Of a stretch of DNA of 64,000 nucleotides, positions 35,855 to 49,115 are shown in pieces. Made by a program: the position numbers and the translations under genes. The notes under the pieces were generated by a model. It worked only from the letters and a program-made list of their open reading frames with translations. It ran no database searches and was not told the DNA's origin. How positions within the stretch are numbered: the stretch's first letter is position 1; every line of letters starts with the position of its first letter. This stretch comes from Liolophura sinensis (lineage: Eukaryota > Mollusca > Polyplacophora > Chitonida > Chitonidae): contig NC_088300.1 of the NCBI RefSeq assembly GCF_032854445.1, forward strand, positions 21,373,608-21,437,607, written 5' to 3'.

Positions 35855-38047
35855 TAAAAATAACTTCAACAGGAGCCTGGCTACCGTCGATAGTGATGAA
35901 GTAACGACAGTGGCAAAGGAATAAATTATCTGTTCGAAATGTACACGTGTGTGTATATTATTTATGGCACCATGGGACAGAACCGCCCCAGTGAGGTTGT
36001 ACAAATGAAAATTGTCCCTGCCATATCGATTTATTTTTGGAGAAGGAAACAAAAAATATTTTTAAAAAAACACTTTTCGCAAACATGTCAGCAAGGGAAA
36101 TGTTTGTTTTCGGATCCGATGAATATTGTCCATTATCGTGACGTATCAGTTTTTCATTGTCATCACGCTCGTAAATCAGTTTACGAGCCAATAGGCTCAC
36201 TCAAACTGAACGCGACGTCACATGGGAAAATAAGGCTTGTTGTACACAAAATTGAAAGTGTGGCAAAGTGACTTAAGTAAAAGCCAAAGTCAAAGCGATG
36301 GCTATTATTCTGATCTCCTCAGAGACTCTTTTAATAATTCCTATATGCCGTTTGTTGGTATGTGCGGGACGCAGGAATGATCCATATCCGTCAAGGACAA
36401 TTGATCTGGCTGAATCTGTAGCATTAATCCCTTACATCATCCATCATTGTTTGCAAAAAAAAAACAACAAAAAAAAAACATAAAGCCAAAATGTCTCATA
36501 GTATTCATATACATCACATCTGCATTTTATAAAAAGATCCTAGGAATATCATTTTAAGAGGCAGCTAAATTGTGTAAGGCTTTTGTTCCCCGATTATATA
36601 CGCCATACTAGCACTCCAGATGGTGTGTTATTAGATGTCTAATTTTCCACGTGGTGACTGTTGCCAGAGTCTATCAAATATACACTGTGGGCTCCATGTC
36701 AAGAGCCCTGTCTAGTGAACAGGTACGCAGAAAAGTTGACTGCTCAGGTCAGAAAATACATCAGCATCCATTATGGTGTACAACTGGGTCCAATCGGCTT
36801 TTTTGTAATGTTACGATAGCCTATTGCCTTTTAAACAGCATTTATGTATATAAGGGAAATACAATATCCTTGATGTTTGGCAGGATGAAATGACATATAG
36901 CAGAGTGATTGGTTTACCAATTAAGAGTAGGCGTACCATAGATTACCCAAGGAAAAAGGACCACATTATTTGGAACTTGCCGAACTACATTTCAACAGAT
37001 TTTACACATGCACGTTGTAGAATTCTGTTCTCTGTGAATAGTGTTGACGATATGATCGACAACAACTGTACACAAACGAAAAAAGTCAATTCTGTGTGAA
37101 CACTGTTGAGGGTAAAGCTAAATGGTAGATGTCAAACTTCAAGCTGTCATTTGTGAGATTTCTTGATACGCTGTGCTCGTATTGGGTATGAATAAATCGG
37201 TATATATAAATAAATAAATAGGCATGTAAGATATACGCAAAAATCCAAGGATATTTGGTCAATCTTAATAGTAATGGCTTGTCTATAAAACACTGGATTT
37301 ACTGGCTGTTCGTTACATTGGCCAGATCGGCTGATCCACGATTGGACCCGGAGAACACCGAGTTTGTCCAAGATGAAGATAACCGGAAACAATGGATGTA
37401 ACAATCTTACCCGGTCAGATCCCGGGCTAGTTCTGTATCATTGTCTTCTGATATTATCTATACGAAATCGTATATAATGGGTCCGACAAATATATCTATA
37501 GGACGAGCTGAATCAATACCACATCATTTCACCCAGTCATCGGTCTGTATTAGTTCCGGTATATTATTTTTCTGAGAAATTCCTCGGGTGGATCAAAAAG
37601 TTGAAGCAAGTATAGAGGCTAGGGTTTCCATATTCTGCATAGATACAGAGATTCGAGCTATACAGAAAGCCATACCTAATCGTGTAAACATGTGTATATT
37701 AACAACGAACTCTTTTTACAACTGATTCTACTGTTCGGTACATGAGTATTTTTTTAATATGTAAGCCTGCTAATAAATATCTGGGAAAGCATCGTCACGA
37801 AACAGGAGTTGTTGTTTATTCATTTGTGTGTATGGGTCTACGGGTCTCCTGTGCAACTTTCATTTTGTACCATCTGATTTGCTCAGTGGATCCATTTCCA
37901 AGCTGCTCTCCATTGAACAGTGAGTTCGAATGTTGTAAATGTTCTCTTGTAACCAACAAGTTTGGCAGGAAATTCAAGTCTAATACAGATATCACAAAGC
38001 ATGACCCAATATATAAATTAACATGGATGATCTTGTATACATAAAAG
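35855..38047. other. Intergenic, no gene recognised
   Basis: It includes an A-rich run at 36456-36481. ORFs at 35.9-36.3 kb and 37.7-38.2 kb overlap antisense ORFs and show no known domain. Confidence 0.4.
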
Positions 38048-38563
38048 TGACGATCCATGCTCAAATACAGAAATCTGGTTAAATTTGACGGACTCAAGAA
38101 GTCTACAAATATGACCGAATACGAAGGCCTCAGCCACAATGTGTGGGTGACTGAATGCAAGGCCAAATACAGAAGTCATGAAACATGATAGAATGAAGAA
38201 ATCACAGTGCATAAAATGCTATAAAAGACGTACAGCATAGAGAGTAAATCAAGAGCAGCGACGAGTGGCTGAATACAAAAGTCACAATACTTGGCAGAAT
38301 ACAGAAGTCACGGAGCATGGCCGATTGCAAAAGTCATACATGGCCGAATACAGAAGTCACGATACTTGGCCGAATACAGAAGTCACGAAGCATGGCCGAT
38401 TGCAAAAGTCACAATGCATGGCCGAATACAGAAGTAACGAATCTTGACAGAATGCAGAGGCCACGATACATGGTCAAATACAGAAGTTAGAAAGAATGAC
38501 CAAATGCTGAAGTCACAAGGCATGACTAAGTACCAAATCACGATGGATGATTGAATACAGAAG
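38048..38563. repeat. 26-bp minisatellite, degenerate
   Basis: TGGCCGAATACAGAAGTCAC followed by GATACT recurs roughly 17-20 times. Central copies (about 38275-38450) are the most regular, with CGAATACAGAAG and CGATTGCAAAAG variants partly alternating. The edges are eroded. Confidence 0.88.
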
Positions 38564-41084
38564 AAAGGATGTTAGGCTACCGAGGCCGGTTATATATACT
38601 TACCAATCAATCGCCACTGGTTCAGCATACCACATACCGCCATCGTAGAATCGCAACGCTTTTAAGGCGCTTTAATCCCGTTTCAGCTTCCAAACGTTGA
38701 ATATTTGACAGCTCTCAAATCTAAAATTTTTTAAATGTACAGAAGATAACAACATATCTAGGTCAAAGTTATTTCGCGTTATACAGATTACACGGCACTC
38801 CATTATTTTAATCTTTTATGATCTGTTCAAACGAAGTGATATATCATGAATGTAATGTAATAAGCATGTGTCAAACCCTTGTTGTAAAAAAGGCAAAAAA
38901 GGAAATCAAGCAAAAAGGAATTCTTCGGTCACAAGCTCAGTGTCATGAATGTTCACTTCAAAAATCCAGCCCACGAGCAAAAACAAGAAACCATCCTCAA
39001 AAAACAATAACAATAATACGATATATATATATATATATTTATAGGGAGGTCTTGTTTTTGCTTGTAGGTTGGATTTTTGAAATGGACATTTGTGACACTG
39101 AGCTTGTTGGATGGTTTTATGAGGATTATAAAAGCTTAGGAATTGTTCTGTTCGTTTGTTCTAAGCTGTGGCACTGCGACACTCAAGTATCCATTAATGT
39201 CAAATCAGTAACAGCAAATATGCTCTAGTTTTAAAGAAGTATTTTTGTTTTCTCATGCCCGCCCTCGCCACTGTTTGGTACATGCCTTTTGTCTATTCCA
39301 GTTTCCAATAAATCTTGCTATATTTCTCTAGAAGAAATAAAAGAGCATATGTAGAGTGTTACGTGACGCTTGACGGTTGTATTTCAGCCCAGCATAAGGT
39401 TTGGGGCTTTGGCCTCCACCCGGGATGGGGCTCTTCCCGTCGAACTTTTCTTTTGAATGCTCTAAATATAAGTCCGGATGTTAGCAATTAGAGCAAATGT
39501 CACTGACGTGCGTTTGTCAAAGACAAAAATCACGAGGAAATGTACTGATGCCGGCTTCTCCGGTAAGCTGCTGATTAGATTGTCAACAGAAAACAGGAGT
39601 GATCAGATGAAGCTGAGGGTTATATCGCTCACAGTTCATTTGTGAGCAATCTGCTCACAAAGAACATAGGCTGTCGGGCTTTAACAGACTAAAATTGATC
39701 TGGCGTATGAACGTGACTGAAAGAAATAAAGCTTTCGGATGTTGGCAAATTCATTCATTTATGAATACGATCTCTATGGGAAATTTTATATTTTTTGTTG
39801 TTTTTTATTTTCTTCCACAGGCCGTTTAAAAGTATCTGAGACAAACGGAGTAGTGTGATGTAGCTATACATTGAGATTAGACGTAGTGTATATGTACGTC
39901 CTAAAGTGGTGTCATTTTCAGCCAAATTACACAATCAGAAAAATCCGATTATTAGTAGTCATAAAATAAACAATAAGCAGTAAAATAAGCAATAACCATA
40001 AAAAGCCCTAACTTGGGGTATTGCATCAATACAGCTTTCGTGAAACAGAACTGAAGTTCGCTATGAAGTATAATTGAGACAACGTTACGTGTAGAAGCTG
40101 ATAAGCTTGTTTTTCGGAGATTTGTTGTAATAATATTAAGTTTACCCTTGGTGTTATAATGACAAATAATTAATTCAGTAATCATGATAAAAGTTCTGGG
40201 CCAGTCGCCACAGGTCAAAAACGAGCGTGGAACTATTTAAAATATTCATGCGCTAAAGCCACCACGCACAAGCCAATATACGCCTACGCAGAGCTATATG
40301 TACCGGGGTTTTCAGGAAATTCCTTATATGGTTCGATCGTAACTGGCCACGTGACATCTGCTATGGGGAAGCGTTCCCGCCTAAAATAGTTCGGATCAAA
40401 GCTGGCCAAAGTTCACAATTACTTTCTCATTTACAGATAAGTTACCTAAGAGGAGTAGACCCATGAAATTTTTCACAAAACTGATAAACAGCTGATAGGG
40501 GCCAATCCCAGTCAGCCATAGGCCGGCGAACCAGGAATTTTCATTACTTTTGCCTAGTTCGCCTCCATTTCGTGAAAAACACGAAAGTTTATTCCTTGAA
40601 TGAAACTTTGAAGCCTGCCCTACCACTTAACAGGCAGAAAAAAAAACAACGAAAGGGGCACCCCAAAGAGCAAAAGAAAATAAATCTTAAAATACCAGAG
40701 AATTACATTCCAATCCCGGAGACATTGTTAATTGTGAACTGCACCCAGTTGTGTAATCTTCCTGCCTTTGAGGTGATTTGTTGACATATCAATAATGTAG
40801 TCCTCATGTATCATACAAGAGAACAATCTTCAGTCCCATTTGGATTTAAGACGCAGTTGCAAGGCTTCCAAGATCCAGTTTCGCAAAACCATCAAATACA
40901 GTGTTATACCAGCAGTGTACACATATGTCAATCAAATAAGCTTGATTGAAGGCAGAAAACAATACAAAACAGACGCACCTCTATTTATATATATAAATAT
41001 ATAAATATATAAGATATTTCTATGAAGTTAGTAATCCAGTTAGCGATTTTCACCTCCCTAACCCGAGTTCTTTACAAAGTGTTA
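38564..41084. other. Intergenic; AT microsatellites and one hairpin
   Basis: There are AT tracts at 39019-39043 and 40982-41014. TTTGTGAGCA at 39639-39648 pairs with TGCTCACAAA at 39652-39661 (3-nt loop), and the stem extends with GTTC/GAAC across one bulge. The 136-codon ORF at 38818-39228 runs through the AT tract and is not believed. Confidence 0.5.
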
Positions 41085-43147
41085 CAAGAATAGATACAAG
41101 AAAAATGGGCTTGCTGTGATGTTCCATGAGCTTAATGTTTCAATAGACCCAGAAAAAGTTCATTTTGCTATTGGTTAGTTAAAGGGCGGCACAGCGGCAG
41201 GCCACGACTAACTGTCAAATGAGTTTTTAATTCATGGAAAAGATATATTTGACTCCATGTATTTTACCCCTTTTTCATGCTATCCTTGAAAATGACTATT
41301 TTCTCCAAAAATGGACTGAGACTTTTATTATACCCATACATAAAAGAGGTAATTTAAATGATGTAGAAAAGTACAGAGGTATTACACTATCTAGCTGTCC
41401 AGACAAATATTTTGAATAATAGATTAACGGACTGGGCCGAGAAATAGCAGTGTGGCCCAAGCTGGACTCCGTAAGGAGATGAGTACTGTGGCTAATAACT
41501 TCATATTAAATGGTCTTACAACGCATTTTAACAATTCTGGAAAGCGTTTATTTTGTGTTTTTATAGATTTCACAAAAGCTTTTGATTACGTGGTTCGCGA
41601 AAATCTTGTTTAAAAAATTATATGAAAAAATTATTATGAGAAAGTAGAGAGTGAAATTTGTAAACAGTGTTGACTCTGAATTCATATACCACACAGATGT
41701 TAGACAATGAGAGTGTTTGTCATCGTTGTTATTTGTATGTACCTGAATAACCTCGCAAAGGAATTTTTCCTTAAAAATGCAAATGGCTTAGATGTAAACT
41801 ATTTGAAACTGTTTCTGGTACTACTATATGCAGATCACATTGCCGTCTTTTCTGAAGATCCTAAAGGCCTAAACAAAATCTAACCATATTATTCGACTAT
41901 TGCCATTAGTGGAGCTTAAAAGTTAACATCTCCAAATCTAAAGTAATGTGCTTCAGAAAAGGTGGCATCAGAACAATCCGTGTTTTAATTATGGTGAAGA
42001 AACTCTGCAAAATGTAAACATATTAAGCTACCTTGGAATAGTTTTCACACCGATTGGTTCTTTTACAACTGGTGAAAATATATGAGCGGATCACGCAAGA
42101 AAAACAGTTTTCAAACTACAAAAAGTATTTATGTAATTTTAGCAATATTAATCCTGTACACAAGTTACACTTGTTTGATAAACTTATTCTTCCAATATTA
42201 AATTATTGAGCTGAAGTATGGGTTTTTTGTAAAGCGCCAGCAGTTGAATTGGTCCACCTCTAGTTCTGTAGAAATGCTATCAGAGTGAAATGCAGTACTG
42301 GTACCCAAAATGTTGTTGTGCACGGCGAGACAGGGCGAGTATGTATATATATACAAGGCGACTCGTCATTATTGTTAAATGTTGGTTAAATATAATTTTC
42401 ACCCCTCAGCACAAATATTTGAAAGTGGTTTACAATCAGCTAATGAATGACTTAGTTTCTTTCCCATACAAAGAAAGTTGTGTTACTAAAATAAGAAATT
42501 TGTTTTGTCGATTTGGTTCATATTATGCTTTGATTACGCCAACAGTTAGTAATGTAACAGTATTTTTATCCTTAGTAAAGTAAGATAATTTTGAATAGGA
42601 CTGGCATGTTCGACTGAGCAGCTCACCAAAAGCGAGATTTTATGGAAAATTCGCAGATCTTTCTGCGCAACCTTTATATCTTGTTTGTGTAGATACACCG
42701 TATTTTAGAATTGCATTTGCCAAACTTCTTCACACAGGCTAAAAATTGAACAGGGAGATAGGAACGACCTAAGACTGTACTTTGTGAAAGAAAATGTCCT
42801 GAATGCAATGAAGTTGAAGATGAATATCATTTTTTATTGAAATGTACACTTTTTCGGGATCTTAGAAAGCAATATTTACCAAGACGATTCTGGGAACATC
42901 CTTCCACAATCTACTTAATTGATGAAAACAATTGCTTAGGTGTATCTCTTTATGTATTCAAACCCTTTAATTTGTACAACCATGTTAATTATGACGGGTA
43001 GTTTTCTCCCAATGTTTCAATGTTTGCATTTCAAATGTACATGTATGCTGTAGCAAACCACCTGTCTGCCATCGATCTTTGGAAACATATTATAGTGTAT
43101 GCTCATGGGCCAAGTGGCCTTCTGCAATAATTTTCATTCATTCATAT
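41085..43147 (+). pseudogene. Dead non-LTR retrotransposon (LINE), reverse transcriptase region and 3' end
   Basis: Conceptual translation with many stops and frameshifts recovers LINE reverse transcriptase landmarks in order. They are LNVSIDPEKVHFAIG (from 41128); FIIPIHKRGN and YRGITLSSC (about 41330-41400); VFIDFTKAFDYV (about 41554-41592); a decayed RQGECLSP-like block near 41700; LLYADHIAVFSE with the catalytic YADD changed to YADH at 41827-41838; a YLGIVF block near 42030; and the C-terminal CPECNEVEDEYHFLLKC (42795-42845). A frameshift lies near 41270. The 3' end, GGGCCAAGTGGCCTTCTGCA and ATAATTTTCATTCATTCAT, is a typical tail of this type. The 5' part and ORF1 are absent. The clade was not determined. 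It cannot encode an active enzyme. Confidence 0.9.
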
Positions 43148-45219
43148 ATACACCCTTCTTGGCACAACGGTGCGCGCAAAGGAGCTAGGAAACCACTGTA
43201 AGCTTTTCAGTGATTTTCGTTTATGAGATTCTAAAAATATAAATCCACATGAAAAATTCATTTTTTCATTTGTCAAATAGACATTAAAGAGAACCGCATT
43301 AAATATGAGCAAGACCGCGACTTAATCATTTATAAATCTTCTCCCCCTGGGAAAATTCAGTATATATGTCCCTGCTGATAATTACTACCTGTCGGGATCA
43401 GATATGACATATACACCCGCTGTTTCAGTCACTACTGAATTCCAGGTCTCGCTTAGACGGCTGCGGCTTTACGTCAGAAGGTCTGTCAGGTAACCGACGA
43501 GGGGCGGTGGTTTCCAATATGCTCTGTCGGATTTCATCCACGATTATCCTGTCTACTTTCGTATACATGCATGTAATATATAAATAAACATTACATTCAC
43601 CTGTTAGGTGTGACGACTTGGTGACTCTGACTGTCGTCTCCTATCTGGATTTACTCTCTATGTTGTAATCTGTGCGTTGAATCAGGCATTCGTGGATCAG
43701 CCAACAAGCAACGTTACCAACTGCAGCTCATCAGTTTGTGCAGTCGCAACTCAGCAATTATGACGTGTTACACAATATACAGTATACAGTTTCAATATAA
43801 CTGCAAAGGATAGAATTAAAATGCAGAAAAGCTATAAAAAGTTAACCGAAAATTAAAAAGCAACATACAAATGTTGAGTGGAAATTCTCTGCCAATATTC
43901 TTCCAAGAATTAGCATACATCTTTATATTTACAGCTAGAACATTTGGATTATGTGAGATATGGTGCTGAATACTGTGGCTGGGCTGGGCCTATAACAGAA
44001 TCCATGTATCACATAGCAGACGTCACCCAAAATTGATGTTCCGGGGCAATAATCGTTTGGTCAATACCCAAAACGGCGTTTAACACAAACCATCAAAGAA
44101 GTAAGAAAGCATATTAAGTACGAAAATAGACGGAACCGTGCACACAGCCTTTGCTATAGATCGATTGTTTAAGCCAGCATATCTGCAACATGCCATTTAG
44201 TGAATGAGAAAGATCTGACCTGGGTAAGATTACTGTTTAATAATGTCTGCATATTTACACGAGAACAAGTATAGGTCAGCCAAAAGTGGGTTCACAATTT
44301 GTACCCATGAGAATACCTATAGACTGTTGACATGTGTTTTCTCCTAGATGCTGTTATGTATATCCCATGAATGAGGACGTTAATGACGACAGCATGACAC
44401 ATGGCTAACTAGTTACAATCTGTTTTCTATTAAATGACCAAGAAAAAAGTCATTTCCCCAAAACTAATTATAGGCCTATACCTGGAAGCTGGGCATATCG
44501 GTTGACAGTTTCATGTGTCGTTGTCCATAGAAAACAGTTTTCATGTCGTCAAAAGTTCACAGTCCACGCAGAAATTCTACATCATCTTATATATAATATT
44601 AGAGGCATACTTTCGATGAACATAAAAAAATCGTGTACCTGTCGAATCCGTCTGACGCAACCCGTCACATTAGCGAAATGAGGAAGCAAATAAAACAAAT
44701 TCGCAATGACGGCGGTTTACAATATGAACTGGATCAATATATTGTGAAATATAGATATAGATTAATTCTAGAGGAAAAGCTTGTCCGAGTTGCACTCAGA
44801 ACGGAGGTAAAAACGAACACAGTTTATTCTGGGTCACAATTAAACATACAGATGCATTTAAGTTGTAGACGGTGCTTGTCACTTCGTTCTGCAAAATTAG
44901 TGGTCTTGCTTAATAAGAAGCCTTAAGTTTTAAATGAAATTGCCCTGAAGTCTTCTTGTGGAATGGCTGTAAAACAGATAATGCTATTGCTTCTGTATGA
45001 CTCGCAACGTGAATGATGAGTGGAAAAATACGCTATAAGTGGCATCAAACAATACTTTGCGAACGATTAATGAGTGTAAAATTAGAAGGATAAACATATA
45101 TGGAAAGGTCACAGCAGTGGTATTGACGGAATGGGATCTATACCACTATCGTCTGTCTTGCTCTCATCTTACTCACATCGGCGGAAATCGCGAAGCATGT
45201 ATGTATGTCGTATTTTTAC
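43148..45219. other. Intergenic; possible SINE relic at 43447-43590
   Basis: AGAAGGTCTGTCAGGTAACC followed by a TTTCC/ATCCACGATTATCCTG stretch resembles a very diverged plus SINE. The open frame at 44633-44926 encodes a charged helical-looking peptide without a known domain and is not called. Confidence 0.35.
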
Positions 45220-45480
45220 CTCCATAACAGAGGTTATGTTTTTCTGGGCGTCTATTTTTTATACCATGTCTGTCTGTCAGCCACAGTAAAAGTATGCTAA
45301 GCGCCAAGGTGGATGGAATTTTGCGCACATCTTGGCCTAGGGCCATTTAAAAAATCTTCATATTTCGTTGGCCATCCGATCTGGATAGGGATCCAGGAAT
45401 TTTTCAACCGATTCTTTACCACAAATGCATATTTGTCTTACTTTGTAATAGGCCCTACCGCAATATGGAGTGCCGTCTAG
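45220..45480 (+). repeat. Dispersed repeat fragment
   Basis: CCATAACAGAGGTTATGTTT starts a segment with GTCTGTCAGCCACAG, GGATGGAATTTTGCGCAC and GATCTGGATAGGGATCCAGG. I recognise this order from a dispersed repeat seen in several marine invertebrates, but the family name is not certain. Confidence 0.5.
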
Positions 45481-45606
45481 TTTTTCTTTTGTCCACAGAT
45501 ATAAGAGGGAAAAAACATTAAATGATGAGCTCTGAATAGAAGCACATAACCATGCAAAAGAGCAGAAACAATGCATTTCACTGTGGAAGCCCATGGATAA
45601 CATTTT

Positions 45607-45800
45607 GCTACCTCGCTACCTATGTCACAAAGGTCGAGGTAGTGAGGCAGCGAGGTAGCGAGACAGCCAGGTAGACTGCCTGCGACGTTGCAAGACAGCG
45701 AGGTAGCGAGGCAGTCAGGTATTAGTGAGGAAGCGATATCGCGAGGCAGTGAAGTATAGGGACAGGACACTACCGGGGTGGCGAAGTAGTGAGGAAGCTC
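45607..45800. repeat. Short-unit purine-rich repeat GAGGTAGCGAGGCAG
   Basis: Units of about 8-11 bp (GAGGTAGC, GAGGCAGT, GAGACAGC) repeat from about 45633. The segment TGCTACCTCGCTACC at 45607-45621 is complementary to units of the array, so a hairpin is possible. Confidence 0.75.
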
Positions 45801-47130
45801 ACAAACGCACTGGAACACCTGTTTACATTCCCTATGTAGAGATCTACGTGCGTTCCAATCATTCCGATCTTAATTTCAGTCTTTATAAAAAAAAATCTGT
45901 CAAGCTTATTATGTCGCCTATAGGTTTAACTTGAGCGAAAACTTCTCAACGATTAGTACAGATGCACTCAATGGAAGGCATTCAGTTCCCGCGGTCGGTT
46001 TAAATAGAAACATGTCGAAGTAGCCCACTACTTGGCTCACTTTCCCCAGATGTCTTTGATCACTAATTAATGTACATTTGAGTGCCTGGACTAGCACCGC
46101 CTTTCAAGTCAGACCTTCGAGGGTTCTTATCTGATGAGAGCTATACACAATCCAAAACAGTCTGTATGAATTCATAGGAAATGAGAGAGATTAAGATGAA
46201 TAAAAGGCTTCCCTCTCCCACTTCGCATTATGACCTTTCTTCACCAAAATCCTTGTTCTCCGACGTTTTGTACTAGACGTATCATCTGTAATACACCTGT
46301 AGCGCTATTAGGACAGCTGCGGTTTGCTTCAAACGACTTCTCCTGCAAACCTGAGTGTCATAGTTAAATAGTTTATGATTTAAGAAGTAGGCGGATACAG
46401 GATCACCCACACACTGCATAATCCTGACACTGTAATTAGTTGTGGGTAACTGTTGAAGAGCACTATTTGTGAATAACTGATTTCAACACTAACTATTAAA
46501 CAATATGAAAGCATTGCGCTCAGTATACTTGTGAACAAATTCGTTTAAAGGAAAAGGGGAAAAGAGGTCGCGAAAATTTTCGAGCATAAAATTTGGATTG
46601 TGTTTACAATCCCAAAAGAAAGGTATGTAACATGAAAGGTAAACGCACCAAATTCCAGGTCTTTGAAAGTTATGCAACCAAACATTGCATGAGTGAGTGA
46701 GTTATCTCCAAGGTGTCGGAGCTCTCTAATGCTCCAAAGTTAGGGTCCAGCTACTTAAAATAGAAAAAAGTCTACTTGTGCTATCTTGAGTGAATTCAGA
46801 CACTAAGATTTTGATTTGATTTGCATTTCTTTTGTGTTATTAAATTTATTTTTAAAAAAAAGCGTTCTGACATCATAGTTGATCGTGTGGAGGCCCTGTT
46901 TTAAACAAAAATCAAACAAATACTATTCTTGGTGAATCTTAAATTAATCTTTTTTTTAAGCTTTTAAGACTCAGTTGAACTCTGGTATTTACTCCCATGA
47001 GTCATTAAGAAATCATTCGTGAGTTACTGTTCCTTCATCAAAAACACAAAGGATATGACTAACTCAACCAGAAGCATTGATCTCCACTGTACGCTAAAGA
47101 CGACTAATGCTAATAATATTTATAATACTC
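45801..47130. other. Intergenic, no gene recognised
   Basis: A weak tRNA-like stretch lies at 46095-46130. A short TGAGTGAGTGAG tract at 46690-46700 may be the tail of an inverted repeat element. No coding sequence was recognised. Confidence 0.4.
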
Positions 47131-47346
47131 TGGGCCCAGTTGTTCGAAAGTGTATTAGCTAATACAATTTATATTTAACTTTTAATCCAAACTCAGCAGC
47201 CATTGCAGTTCTTCAAAGTCAGCGAATATCAGCAGCAGTTTTAGTTCACATATAATATAATGTTACACAATACGTGCAAAATTAAAGACCTGACTTAAAG
47301 TTAAACTGGTTTCAAGTCTTAAACCAGTTTTGAAGAACCTGGCCCA
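47131..47346. mobile_element. MITE-like non-autonomous element
   Basis: TGGGCCCAGTTGTTCGAAA at the left end and the reverse complement of TTTTGAAGAACCTGGCCCA at the right end form 19-bp imperfect inverted termini around about 215 bp of non-coding sequence. Inside, GTTAAACTGGTTTCAAGTCT followed by TAAACCAGTTT is a further inverted repeat. No target-site duplication was clear. Confidence 0.65.
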
Positions 47347-48362
47347 AGTGATTAGGCCTACATTTTCTGGTTGTAGCGTGGTGATGTCGAATCGGATCCG
47401 GTATTGATGGATAGTTGTGAGGCTTTAGTGCACTTATTATTCTAGAATTTTTTTTCCCATTTCTATCAGAACATTGCATGACTTAAAGTGTAAATTGTTT
47501 TCCTTCAAACATAATGTTTTTCTCTCTACTTTTTGCCATGGATAGCCGTTAAAAATTGTCTACACTCTCACCGGCAGGTGACTGACTGAATATAAATGTG
47601 TAGCCTAGCATCACAGTAATCCATCAGTATTTGCCAACGATTTCTTCTGTCCCGGGTCGTTGTAATACATCATCCATCATTCAAAGGGGGACGGGATCAC
47701 TTCTTTATATACACATTACAAACTCCGTAAGCATCATTGCATGTAATTATAAGGGAGGGAGAACAGAGTCTTATAGCTTAAGGTCACGGAGAGGTGATGA
47801 ACGCTTGTTATGTATATTTTACATTTTATTTGACTTTCTTTATTTTATTCTTTTTTATGAATCATCTTAATTGATTTTTTTTTTTTAATTTTCTAAAAAA
47901 GAAATTATGGCATCGTTTGTTATCTTGGACACGAAGATCACGAGTTTTTTGTAACTGTCATATCCGGTATATTACTTCCGCCACACTACACCATGTCACG
48001 TGTGAATGGTGTCACTAACTAATCACTGCTATTGATTATCTGGCTATTCACGTGACCTGCTGGACGACTCCTAATGTGACTGTTTTTCTCCATACAACTC
48101 GTGTTAGGAATCCTGATCCGTTGTTAGACTGTCTGAAAAAATCAACACGATGAAACATACAGCAAACAAAAACATTTTAGTTCCCGCCCACACGACCATT
48201 GAACACTTGTCAAACCCCTTGACCACAAGTGCTGTGCAGTGTGTCTGTTTGTCTCTGTGGCGGTGGGCGAAAGGTCGTAACGGTAAACTATCATTCAGCT
48301 GTCATTCCAGCACGTGTGTCACCCTGTTCGCAGGCGTTACATTATTATCACAGCCAGCCCAA
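47347..48362. other. Intergenic, no gene recognised
   Basis: A T-rich run lies at 47866-47888. Small + ORFs show no known domain. Confidence 0.4.
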
Positions 48363-48470
48363 AAATCTTGAACAAGACCAGGGACCCTGGGGTGGGGTGA
48401 TGAGGCAGGAAGTGATATCAGTAAGAACAAAAACTCTATTTCAACCATTATACTTCATGCGATGTATTAT
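48363..48470 (+). repeat. Dispersed repeat copy 1 (pair with 57626)
   Basis: AATCTTGAACAAGACCAGGG through GTGATGAGGCAGGAAGTGAT to ACTCTATTTCAACC aligns over about 100 bp with 57626-57731 in the same orientation, roughly three quarters identical by eye. Confidence 0.6.
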
Positions 48471-48947
48471 TTGGTGAGGCTAAACCTGTACAAGCCCACA
48501 TATGTTGAAGGTGGCCGAAAAGTGAGCGTAGAAAGCCGAGCATGTGCTATATGTAGTGTATAGTCTATATCGCCCGGCATGTTACTTGCCTGCCTTTTCA
48601 ACCGTTCTGAGGCCAAATGGTCACCGCAGACCTATGGCTACAGTGCATGTACAACAGAAACACCGCAGACGGTTAACAAAGCCTCGACGGATTATTTTGT
48701 CCTTATGTTTACCTGAAAGTGTTTTATGTTAAATTAATTTAAATTTTCGGGGTTTCCGGTATACCAATCATTTCTCTGCAATGTCTACTCTATGATTACA
48801 TACATAAAGCTGACTTCCCAGGATCTGTCCCTCTTATGCCTATCACATAAGGACCATTTTTGGTACCTGGACTGTAGATTTCAATTATTATATTGCTTCA
48901 TTTTGTTGAGAGATGTGACAGTATTGCTGTCTGTGAGTGGTTGTGTT

Positions 48948-49115
48948 CATCGTCAATCGGTCATATAGTTAGAGCATCTTACATTTACATTATCGTTGCT
49001 TTCATCGTCAATCGGTTATATAGTAGAGCATCTCATATTTACATTATCGTTGCTTTCATCGTCAATCGGTTATATAGTAGAGCATCTCATATTTATATTA
49101 TCGTTGTGTTCATCG
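48948..49115. repeat. 54-bp tandem repeat, three copies
   Basis: CATCGTCAATCGGTTATATA followed by GTAGAGCATCTCATATTTAC begins at 48948, 49003 and 49057, with CATCG again at 49111. The first unit has one extra base. Confidence 0.92.

Noticed and set aside
38048-38563. CRISPR-like regular spacing
   Set aside because: Units are directly tandem without unique spacers, in animal DNA.
38818-39228. 136-codon plus-strand ORF
   Set aside because: Runs through an AT microsatellite (IYIYIY) and shows no domain.
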